From positions 12,431,967-12,495,966 of the forward strand of contig CM041197.1 in the NCBI GenBank assembly GCA_023078555.1: a stretch of DNA of 64,000 nt, written 5' to 3'. Position 1 is the stretch's first letter. Each line of letters starts with the position of its first letter. Source of the DNA: Ulva prolifera (taxonomy: Eukaryota > Chlorophyta > Ulvophyceae > Ulvales > Ulvaceae). Below the pieces are notes generated by a model. It was given only the letters and a program-made list of their open reading frames with translations. It ran no database searches and was not told the origin of the DNA. Both the position numbers and the translations under genes were made by a program. This document shows, piece by piece, positions 1-10,400 of this stretch.

Positions 1-201
1 GTATGAGGCTACGGAGCATGCGTGTGCTGCTGAGGTGCACCTGTGGGCACTGTAATTTGGATGCGGAAAACGATCGAGTCATCAAATCTGAGCATGCGGT
101 GCTGTTCGGAACATGCATAAATGCTAGAATACACCATTTCCGTCGTTTCTGTGACAGATGTATGAGGCTACGGAGCATGCGTGTGCTGCTGAGGTGCACC
201 T

Positions 202-1199
202 GTGGGCACTGTAAGTTGGATGCGGAAAACGATCGAATCATCAAAATCTGAGGATGCAGTGCTGTTCGGAACATGCAGTAATGCTAGAATACTCCAGCTC
301 CGTCGTTTCCATGACAGATGTAAGAGGCTAAGGTGCGTGCGCGTCCTGATGAGGTGCACTAGTGCTGCTGAGGTGCACCTGTGGGCACTGTAATCTGGAT
401 GCGGAAAACGATCGAATCATCAAAATCTGAGCATGCAGTGCTGTTCGGAACATGTATAAATGCTAGAAGAGACCAGCTCCTTCGTTTCCATGACAGATGT
501 ATGAGGCTACGGAGCATGCGTGTGCTGCTGAGGTGCACCTGTGGGCACTGTAATTTGGATGCGGAAAACGATCGAGTCATCAAAATCTGAGCATGCGGTG
601 CTGTTCGGAACATGCATAAATGCTAGAATACACCATTTCCGTCGTTTCTGTGACAGATGTATGAGGCTACGGAGCATGCGTGTGCTGCTGAGGTGCACCT
701 GTGGGCACTGTAAGTTGGATGCGGAAAACGATCGAATCATCAAAATCTGAGGATGCAGTGCTGTTCGGAACATGCAGTAATGCTAGAATACTCCAGCTCC
801 GTCGTTTCCATGACAGATGTAAGAGGCTAAGGTGCGTGCGCGTCCTGATGAGGTGCACTAGTGCTGCTGAGGTGCACCTGTGGGCACTGTAATCTGGATG
901 CGGAAAACGATCGAATCATCAAAATCTGAGCATGCAGTGCTGTTCGGAACATGTATAAATGCTAGAAGAGACCAGCTCCTTCGTTTCCATGACAGATGTA
1001 TGAGGCTACGGAGCATGCGTGTGCTGCTGAGGTGCACCTGTGGGCACTGTAATTTGGATGCGGAAAACGATCGAGTCATCAAAATCTGAGCATGCGGTGC
1101 TGTTCGGAACATGCATAAATGCTAGAATACACCATTTCCGTCGTTTCTGTGACAGATGTATGAGGCTACGGAGCATGCGTGTGCTGCTGAGGTGCACCT
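202..1199 (+). repeat. 499-bp higher-order repeat C-B-A, two tandem copies
   Basis: Monomer starts 202 (C, 179 bp), 381 (B), 541 (A), then 701 (C), 880 (B), 1040 (A), next 1200. Each trimer is 179+160+160 = 499 bp. Corresponding monomers in the two copies match better than neighbouring monomers do, including ACTAGTGC in C and GTAATCTGG in B. This is the definition of a higher-order repeat. The same trimer recurs, for instance at 31866, 32365, 38880 and 39379. Confidence 0.9.
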
Positions 1200-1877
1200 G
1201 TGGGCACTGTAATTTGGATGCGGAAAACGATCGAATCATCAAAATCTGAGGATGCAGTGCTGTTCGGAACATGCATTAATGTTAGAATACTCCAGCTCCG
1301 TCGTTTCCATGACAGATGTAAGAGGCTAAGGTGCGTGTGCGTCCTGATGAGGTGCACTTGTGCTGCTGTGGTGCACCTGTGGGCACTGTAATTTGGGTGC
1401 GGAAAACGATCGAGTCATTAAAATCTGAGCATGCAGTGCTGTTCGGAACATGCAGAAATGCTAGAATACACCATTTCCGTCGTTTCTGTGACAGATGTAT
1501 GAGGCTACGGAGCATGCGTGTGCTGCTGAGGTGCACCTGTGGGCACTGTAATTTGGATGCGGAAAACGATCGAATCATCAAAATCTGAGGATGCAGTGCT
1601 GTTCGGAACATGCATTAATGTTAGAATACTCCAGCTCCGTCGTTTCCATGACAGATGTAAGAGGCTAAGGTGCGTGTGCGTCCTGATGAGGTGCACTTGT
1701 GCTGCTGTGGTGCACCTGTGGGCACTGTAATTTGGGTGCGGAAAACGATCGAGTCATTAAAATCTGAGCATGCAGTGCTGTTCGGAACATGCAGAAATGC
1801 TAGAATACACCATTTCCGTCGTTTCTGTGACAGATGTATGAGGCTACGGAGCATGCGTGTGCTGCTGAGGTGCACCT
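1200..1877 (+). repeat. 339-bp higher-order repeat C-A', two tandem copies
   Basis: Units 1200-1538 and 1539-1877 each hold one C and one A' monomer (179+160). A linked set of variants marks them: GTTAGAATAC and GCTGCTGTGG in C, then TTTGGGTGC, GAGTCATTAAAATC and CAGAAATGC in A'. The same linked set recurs at 4335-5012 and, in part, near 8.15, 9.65, 11.14, 13.16 and 53.74 kb. Although 339 is divisible by three, a TGA still interrupts the frame, so I do not read this as coding. Confidence 0.88.
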
Positions 1878-2216
1878 GTGGGCACTGTAATTTGGATAAG
1901 GAAAACGATCGAATCATCAAAATCTGAGGATGCAGTGCTGTTCGGAACATGCATTAATGCTAGAATACTCCAGCTCCGTCGTTTCCATGACAGATGTAAG
2001 AGGCTAAGGTGCGTGCGCGTCCTGCTGAGGTGCACTTGTGCTGCTGAGGTGCACCTGTGGGCACTGTAATTTGGGTGCGGAAAACGATCGAATCATCAAA
2101 ATCTGAGCATGCAGTGCTGTTCGGAACATGCATAAATGCTAGAATACACCATTTCCGTCGTTTCTGTGACAGATGTATGAGGCTACGGAGCATGCGTGTG
2201 CTGCTGAGGTGCACCT

Positions 2217-2376
2217 GTGGGCACTGTAATTTGGGTGCGGAAAACGATCGAATCATCAAATTCTGAGCATGCAGTGCTGTTCGGAACATGCATAAATGCT
2301 AGAATACACCATTTCCGTCGTTTCTGTGACAGATGTATGAGGCTACGGAGCATGCGTGTGCTGCTGAGGTGCACCT
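2217..2376 (+). repeat. Representative A-type monomer (160 bp)
   Basis: Class A is recognised by CATAAATGCTAGAATACACC followed by TTTCCGTCGTTTCTGTGAC and then TATGAGGCTACGGAGC. It contains short palindromes: CGATCG, two GCATGC, and AGGTGCACCT just before the next unit. A sub-repeat of the form GAGCATGC(1-2 nt)GTGCTG occurs twice, at about monomer positions 49 and 132, roughly half a monomer apart. A variant with CTAAAATACACC and another with GATGGAATC are frequent neighbours of each other from about 20 kb onward. An A' variant carries CAGAAATGC with ATTAAAATC. Confidence 0.95.
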
Positions 2377-2696
2377 GTGGGCACTGTAATTTGGATGCGG
2401 AAAACGATCGAGTCATCAAAATCTGAGCATGCGGTGCTGTTCGGAACATGCATAAATGCTAGAATACACCATTTCCGTCGTTTCTGTGACAGATGTATGA
2501 GGCTACGGAGCATGCGTGTGCTGCTGAGGTGCACCTGTGGGCACTGTAATTTGGATGCGGAAAACGATCGAATCATCAAAATCTGAGCATGCGGTGCTGT
2601 TCGGAACATGCATAAATGCTAGAATACACCATTTCCGTCGTTTCTGTGACAGATGTATGAGGCTACGGAGCATGCGTGTGCTGCTGAGGTGCACCT

Positions 2697-2875
2697 GTGG
2701 GCACTGTAATTTGGATGCGGAAAACGATCGAATCATCAAAATCTGAGGATGCAGTGCTGTTCGGAACATGCAGTAATGCTAGAATACTCCAGCTCCGTCG
2801 TTTCCATGACAGATGTAAGAGGCTAAGGTGCGTGCGCGTCCTGCTGAGGTGCACTTGTGCTGCTGAGGTGCACCT
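2697..2875 (+). repeat. Representative C-type monomer (179 bp)
   Basis: Class C carries CAGTAATGC or CATTAATGC, then ATACTCCAGCTCCGTCG, then GTAAGAGGCTAAGGTGCG. Its extra 19 bp over A and B come from an internal tandem duplication: 2841-2859 reads CTGCTGAGGTGCACTTGTG and 2860-2878 reads CTGCTGAGGTGCACCTGTG, differing at one base. Other C copies have CTGATGAGG in the first unit and ACTAGTGC or ACTTGTGC at the junction. The duplication doubles the palindromic AGGTGCAC(C/T)T segment. Confidence 0.95.
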
Positions 2876-3196
2876 GTGGGCACTGTAATTTGGGTGCGGA
2901 AAACGATCAAATCATCAAAATCTGAGCATGCAGTGCTGTTCGGAACATGCATAAATGCTAGAATACACCATTTCCGTCGTTTTCTGTGACAGATGTATGA
3001 GGCTACGGAGCATGCGTGTGCTGCTGAGGTGCACCTGTGGGCACTGTAATTTGGGTGCGGAAAACGATCGAATCATCAAAATCTGAGCATGCAGTGCTGT
3101 TCGGAACATGCATAAATGCTAGAATACACCATTTCCGTCGTTTCTGTGACAGATGTATGAGGCTACGGAGCATGCGTGTGCTGCTGAGGTGCACCT

Positions 3197-3356
3197 GTGG
3201 GCACTGTAATTTGGATGCGGAAAACGATCGAATCATCAAAATCTGAGCATGCAGTGCTGTTCGGAACATGTATAAATGCTAGAAGAGACCAGCTCCTTCG
3301 TTTCCATGACAGATGTATGAGGCTACGGAGCATGCGTGTGCTGCTGAGGTGCACCT
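3197..3356 (+). repeat. Representative B-type monomer (160 bp)
   Basis: Class B differs from A in one block of about 40 bases: TATAAATGCTAGAAGAGACC, then AGCTCCTTCGTTTCCATGAC. The rest, from GATGTATGAGGCTACGG to the next unit, matches A. In the C-B-A trimer the B unit starts with GTAATCTGG rather than GTAATTTGG, because it follows a C unit. B therefore shares the CCAGCTCC...TTTCCATGAC segment with C and the TATGAGGCTACGGAGC segment with A, as if it arose by exchange between the two. Confidence 0.93.
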
Positions 3357-3869
3357 GTGGGCACTGTAATTTGGATGCGGAAAACGATCGAATCATCAAA
3401 ATCTGAGCATGCGGTGCTGTTCGGAACATGCATAAATGCTAGAATACACCATTTCCGTCGTTTCTGTGACAGATGTATGAGGCTACGGAGCATGCGTGTG
3501 CTGCTGAGGTGCACCTGTGGGCACTGTAATTTGGATGCGGAAAACGATCGAATCATCAGAATCTGAGGATGCAGTGCTGTTCGGAACATGCAGTAATGCT
3601 AGAATACTCCAGCTCCGTCGTTTCCATGACAGATGTAAGAGGCTAAGGTGCGTGCGCGTCCTGCTGAGGTGCACTTGTGCTGCTGAGGTGCACCTGTGGG
3701 CACTGTAATTTGGGTGCGGAAAACGATCAAATCATCAAAATCTGAGCATGCAGTGCTGTTCGGAACATGCATAAATGCTAGAATACACCATTTCCGTCGT
3801 TTCTGTGACAGATGTATGAGGCTACGGAGCATGCGTGTGCTGCTGAGGTGCACCTGTGGGCACTGTAAT

Positions 3870-4260
3870 TTGGGTGCGGAAACGATCGAATCATCAAATC
3901 TGAGCATGCAGTGCTGTTCGGAACATGCATAATTGCTAGAATACACCATTTCCGTCGTTTCTGTGACAGATGTATGAGGCTACGGAGCATGCGTGTGCTG
4001 CTGAGGGTGCACCTGTGGGCACTGTAATTTGGATGCGGAAAACGATCGAATCATCAAATCTGAGCATGGCAGTGCTGTTCGGAACATGTATAAATGCTAG
4101 AAGAGACCAGCTCTTCGTTTTCCATGACAGATGTATGAGGCTACGGAGCATGCGTGTGCTGCTGAGGTGCACCTGTGGGCACTGTAATTGGGATGCGGAA
4201 AACGATCGAGTCATCAAAATCTGAGCATGCGGGCTGTTCGGAACATGCATAAGATGCTAG
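3870..4260. other. Indel-rich satellite patch, probable low-quality assembly
   Basis: Within about 390 bp there are many one-base gains and losses relative to every other copy: GCGGAAACG, ATCAAATCT, GAGGGTGC, CATGGCAG, CTCTTCGTTTTCC, AATTGGGATG, GCGGGCTG and CATAAGATGC. Most lie in homopolymers or simple contexts. Surrounding repeats are clean. Such clustering is typical of unpolished long-read consensus and not of satellite evolution. Confidence 0.75.
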
Positions 4261-4334
4261 AATACACCATTTCCGTCGTTTCTGTGACAGATGTATGAGG
4301 CTACGGAGCATGCGTGTGCTGCTGAGGTGCACCT

Positions 4335-7300
4335 GTGGGCACTGTAATTTGGATGCGGAAAACGATCGAATCATCAAAATCTGAGGATGCAGTGCTGTTC
4401 GGAACATGCATTAATGTTAGAATACTCCAGCTCCGTCGTTTCCATGACAGATGTAAGAGGCTAAGGTGCGTGTGCGTCCTGATGAGGTGCACTTGTGCTG
4501 CTGTGGTGCACCTGTGGGCACTGTAATTTGGGTGCGGAAAACGATCGAGTCATTAAAATCTGAGCATGCAGTGCTGTTCGGAACATGCAGAAATGCTAGA
4601 ATACACCATTTCCGTCGTTTCTGTGACAGATGTATGAGGCTACGGAGCATGCGTGTGCTGCTGAGGTGCACCTGTGGGCACTGTAATTTGGATGCGGAAA
4701 ACGATCGAATCATCAAAATCTGAGGATGCAGTGCTGTTCGGAACATGCATTAATGTTAGAATACTCCAGCTCCGTCGTTTCCATGACAGATGTAAGAGGC
4801 TAAGGTGCGTGTGCGTCCTGATGAGGTGCACTTGTGCTGCTGTGGTGCACCTGTGGGCACTGTAATTTGGGTGCGGAAAACGATCGAGTCATTAAAATCT
4901 GAGCATGCAGTGCTGTTCGGAACATGCAGAAATGCTAGAATACACCATTTCCGTCGTTTCTGTGACAGATGTATGAGGCTACGGAGCATGCGTGTGCTGC
5001 TGAGGTGCACCTGTGGGCACTGTAATTTGGATAAGGAAAACGATCGAATCATCAAAATCTGAGGATGCAGTGCTGTTCGGAACATGCATTAATGCTAGAA
5101 TACTCCAGCTCCGTCGTTTCCATGACAGATGTAAGAGGCTAAGGTGCGTGCGCGTCCTGCTGAGGTGCACTTGTGCTGGTGAGGTGCACCTGTGGGCACT
5201 GTAATTTGGGTGCGGAAAACGATCGAATCATCAAAATCTGAGCATGCAGTGCTGTTCGGAACATGCATAAATGCTAGAATACACCATTTCCGTCGTTTCT
5301 GTGACAGATGTATGAGGCTACGGAGCATGCGTGTGCTGCTGAGGTGCACCTGTGGGCACTGTAATTTGGGTGCGGAAAACGATCGAATCATCAAATTCTG
5401 AGCATGCAGTGCTGTTCGGAACATGCATAAATGCTAGAATACACCATTTCCGTCGTTTCTGTGACAGATGTATGAGGCTACGGAGCATGCGTGTGCTGCT
5501 GAGGTGCACCTGTGGGCACTGTAATTTGGATGCGGAAAACGATCGAGTCATCAAAATCTGAGCATGCGGTGCTGTTCGGAACATGCATAAATGCTAGAAT
5601 ACACCATTTCCGTCGTTTCTGTGACAGATGTATGAGGCTACGGAGCATGCGTGTGCTGCTGAGGTGCACCTGTGGGCACTGTAATTTGGATGCGGAAAAC
5701 GATCGAATCATCAAAATCTGAGCATGCGGTGCTGTTCGGAACATGCATAAATGCTAGAATACACCATTTCCGTCGTTTCTGTGACAGATGTATGAGGCTA
5801 CGGAGCATGCGTGTGCTGCTGAGGTGCACCTGTGGGCACTGTAATTTGGATGCGGAAAACGATCGAATCATCAAAATCTGAGGATGCAGTGCTGTTCGGA
5901 ACATGCAGTAATGCTAGAATACTCCAGCTCCGTCGTTTCCATGACAGATGTAAGAGGCTAAGGTGCGTGCGCGTCCTGCTGAGGTGCACTTGTGCTGCTG
6001 AGGTGCACCTGTGGGCACTGTAATTTGGGTGCGGAAAACGATCAAATCATCAAAATCTGAGCATGCAGTGCTGTTCGGAACATGCATAAATGCTAGAATA
6101 CACCATTTCCGTCGTTTCTGTGACAGATGTATGAGGCTACGGAGCATGCGTGTGCTGCTGAGGTGCACCTGTGGGCACTGTAATTTGGGTGCGGAAAACG
6201 ATCGAATCATCAAAATCTGAGCATGCAGTGCTGTTCGGAACATGCATAAATGCTAGAATACACCATTTCCGTCGTTTCTGTGACAGATGTATGAGGCTAC
6301 GGAGCATGCGTGTGCTGCTGAGGTGCACCTGTGGGCACTGTAATTTGGATGCGGAAAACGATCGAATCATCAAAATCTGAGCATGCAGTGCTGTTCGGAA
6401 CATGTATAAATGCTAGAAGAGACCAGCTCCTTCGTTTCCATGACAGATGTATGAGGCTACGGAGCATGCGTGTGCTGCTGAGGTGCACCTGTGGGCACTG
6501 TAATTTGGATGCGGAAAACGATCGAATCATCAAAATCTGAGCATGCGGTGCTGTTCGGAACATGCATAAATGCTAGAATACACCATTTCCGTCGTTTCTG
6601 TGACAGATGTATGAGGCTACGGAGCATGCGTGTGCTGCTGAGGTGCACCTGTGGGCACTGTAATTTGGATGCGGAAAACGATCGAATCATCAGAATCTGA
6701 GGATGCAGTGCTGTTCGGAACATGCAGTAATGCTAGAATACTCCAGCTCCGTCGTTTCCATGACAGATGTAAGAGGCTAAGGTGCGTGCGCGTCCTGCTG
6801 AGGTGCACTTGTGCTGCTGAGGTGCACCTGTGGGCACTGTAATTTGGGTGCGGAAAACGATCAAATCATCAAAATCTGAGCATGCAGTGCTGTTCGGAAC
6901 ATGCATAAATGCTAGAATACACCATTTCCGTCGTTTCTGTGACAGATGTATGAGGCTACGGAGCATGCGTGTGCTGCTGAGGTGCACCTGTGGGCACTGT
7001 AATTTGGGTGCGGAAAACGATCGAATCATCAAAATCTGAGCATGCAGTGCTGTTCGGAACATGCATAAATGCTAGAATACACCATTTCCGTCGTTTCTGT
7101 GACAGATGTATGAGGCTACGGAGCATGCGTGTGCTGCTGAGGTGCACCTGTGGGCACTGTAATTTGGATGCGGAAAACGATCGAATCATCAAAATCTGAG
7201 CATGCAGTGCTGTTCGGAACATGTATAAATGCTAGAAGAGACCAGCTCCTTCGTTTCCATGACAGATGTATGAGGCTACGGAGCATGCGTGTGCTGCTGA

Positions 7301-7469
7301 GGTGCACCTGTGGGCACTGTAATTTGGGTGCGGAAAACGATCGAATCATCAAAATCTGAGCATGCGGTGCTGTTCGGAACATGCATAAATGCTAGAATAC
7401 ACCATTTCCGTCGTTTCTGTGACAGATGTATGAGGCTACGGAGCATGCGTGTGCTGCTGAGGTGCACCT
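4335..7469 (+). repeat. 3135-bp nineteen-monomer block, copy 2
   Basis: Clean copy of the block at 1200-4334. Starts 4335, 4514, 4674, 4853, 5013, 5192, 5352, 5512, 5672, 5832, 6011, 6171, 6331, 6491, 6651, 6830, 6990, 7150 and 7310 sum exactly to 3135 bp. The near-identity may mean a recent tandem duplication or one locus entered twice during assembly, because the junction lies in an error-rich patch. Confidence 0.87.
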
Positions 7470-10400
7470 GTGGGCACTGTAATTTGGATGCGGAAAACGA
7501 TCGAATCATCAAAATCTGAGGATGCAGTGCTGTTCGGAACATGCATTAATGTTAGAATACTCCAGCTCCGTCGTTTCCATGACAGATGTAAGAGGCTAAG
7601 GTGCGTGCGCGTCCTGATGAGGTGCACTTGTGCTGCTGAGGTGCACCTGTGGGCACTGTAATTTGGGTGCGGAAAACGATCGAATCATCAAAATCTGAGC
7701 ATGCAGTGCTGTTCGGAACATGCAGTAATGCTAGAATACTCCAGCTCCGTCGTTTCCATGACAGATGTAAGAGGCTAAGGTGCGTGCGCGTCCTGATGAG
7801 GTGCACTAGTGCTGCTGAGGTGCACCTGTGGGCACTGTAATCTGGATGCGGAAAACGATCGAATCATCAAAATCTGAGCATGCAGTGCTGTTCGGAACAT
7901 GTATAAATGCTAGAAGAGACCAGCTCCTTCGTTTCCATGACAGATGTATGAGGCTACGGAGCATGCGTGTGCTGCTGAGGTGCACCTGTGGGCACTGTAA
8001 TTTGGATGCGGAAAACGATCGATTCATCAAAATCTGAGCATGCGGTGCTGTTCGGAACATGCATAAATGCTAGAATACACCATTTCCGTCGTTTCTGTGA
8101 CAGATGTATGAGGCTACGGAGCATGCGTGTGCTGCTGAGGTGCACCTGTGGGCACTGTAAGTTGGATGCGGAAAACGATCGAATCATCAAAATCTGAGGA
8201 TGCAGTGCTGTTCGGAACATGCAGTAATGCTAGAATACTCCAGCTCCGTCGTTTCCATGACAGATGTAAGAGGCTAAGGTGCGTGCGCGTCCTGATGAGG
8301 TGCACTTGTGCTGCTGTGGTGCACCTGTGGGCACTGTAATTTGGGTGCGGAAAACGATCGAATCATTAAAATCTGAGCATGCAGTGCTGTTCGGAACATG
8401 CAGAAATGCTAGAATACACCATTTCCGTCGTTTCTGTGACAGATGTATGAGGCTACGGAGCATGCGTGTGCTGCTGAGGTGCACCTGTGGGCACTGTAAT
8501 TTGGATGCGGAAAACGATCGAATCATCAAAATCTGAGGATGCAGTGCTGTTCGGAACATGCATTAATGCTAGAATACTCCAGCTCCGTCGTTTCCATGAC
8601 AGATGTAAGAGGCTAAGGTGCGTGCGCGTCCTGCTGAGGTGCACTTGTGCTGCTGAGGTGCACCTGTGGGCACTGTAATTTGGGTGCGGCAAAACGATCG
8701 AATCATCAAAATCTGAGCATGCAGTGCTGTTCGGAACATGCATAAATGCTAGAATACACCATTTCCGTCGTTTCTGTGACAGATGTATGAGGCTACGGAG
8801 CATGCGTGTGCTGCTGAGGTGCACCTGTGGGCACTGTAATTTGGGTGCGGAAAACGATCGAATCATCAAAATCTGAGCATGCAGTGCTGTTCGGAACATG
8901 TATAAATGCTAGAAGAGACCAGCTCCTTCGTTTCATGACAGATGTACGAGGCTACGGAGCATGCGTGTGCTGCTGAGGTGCACCTGTGGGCACTGTAATT
9001 TGGATGCGGAAAACGATCGAATCATCAAAATCTGAGCATGCGGTGCTGTTCGGAACATGCATAAATGCTAGAATACACCATTTCCGTCGTTTCTGTGACA
9101 GATGTATGAGGCTACGGAGCATGCGTGTGCTGCTGAGGTGCACCTGTGGGCACTGTAAGTTGGATGCGGAAAACGATCGAATCATCAAAATCTGAGGATG
9201 CAGTGCTGTTCGGAACATGCAGTAATGCTAGAATACTCCAGCTCCGTCGTTTCCATGACAGATGTAAGAGGCTAAGGTGCGTGCGCGTCATGATGAGGTG
9301 CACTAGTGCTGCTGAGGTGCACCTGTGGGCACTGTAATCTGGATGCGGAAAACGATCGAATCATCAAAATCTGAGCATGCAGTGCTGTGCGGAACATGTA
9401 TAAATGCTAGAAGAGACCAGCTCCTTCGTTTCCATGACAGATGTATGAGGCTACGGAGCATGCGTGTGCTGCTGAGGTGCACCTGTGGGCACTGTAATTT
9501 GGATGCGGAAAACGATCGAGTCATCAAAATCTGAGCATGCGGTGCTGTTCGGAACATGCATAAATGCTAGAATACACCATTTCCGTCGTTTCTGTGACAG
9601 ATGTATGAGGCTACGGAGCATGCGTGTGCTGCTGAGGTGCACCTGTGGGCACTGTAATTTGGATGCGGAAAACGATCGAATCATCAAAATCTGAGGATGC
9701 AGTGCTGTTCGGAACATGCATTAATGCTAGAATACTCCAGCTCCGTCGTTTCCATGACAGATGTAAGAGGCTAAGGTGCGTGCGCGTCCTGATGAGGTGC
9801 ACTTGTGCTGCTGTGGTGCACCTGTGGGCACTGTAATTTGGGTGCGGAAAACGATCGAATCATTAAAATCTGAGCATGCAGTGCTGTTCGGAACATGCAG
9901 AAATGCTAGAATACACCATTTCCGTCGTTTCTGTGACAGATGTATGAGGCTACGGAGCATGCGTGTGCTGCTGAGGTGCACCTGTGGGCACTGTAATTTG
10001 GATGCGGAAAACGATCGAATCATCAAAATCTGAGGATGCAGTGCTGTTCGGAACATGCATTAATGCTAGAATACTCCAGCTCCGTCGTTTCCATGACAGA
10101 TGTAAGAGGCTAAGGTGCGTGCGCGTCCTGCTGAGGTGCACTTGTGCTGCTGAGGTGCACCTGTGGGCACTGTAATTTGGGTGCGGAAAACGATCGAATC
10201 ATCAAAATCTGAGCATGCAGTGCTGTTCGGAACATGCATAAATGCTAGAATACACCATTTCCGTCGTTTCTGTGACAGATGTATGAGGCTACGGAGCATG
10301 CGTGTGCTGCTGAGGTGCACCTGTGGGCACTGTAATTTGGGTGCGGAAAACGATCGAATCATCAAAATCTGAGCATGCAGTGCTGTTCGGAACATGTATA

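Larger units (their letters stand above)
1200..4334 (+). repeat. 3135-bp nineteen-monomer block, copy 1
   Basis: Monomer order is C A' C A' C A A A A C A A B A C A A B A, five of 179 bp and fourteen of 160 bp. It corresponds to 4335-7469 at a constant 3135-bp offset. Outside the indel-rich patch near 3.87-4.26 kb I see only about two differences (an extra T near 2980, and C versus G in GTGCTGSTGAGG near 2042/5177). A third unit appears to begin at 7470, which shares GTTAGAATAC, but it diverges after one monomer. Confidence 0.87.

Noticed and set aside
2267-2290. CENP-B-box-like TTCGGAACATG in each monomer
   Set aside because: The first half fits TTCGNNNNA, but the required CGGG segment is CATA or TATA. 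It is an incomplete match and not evidence for CENP-B binding.
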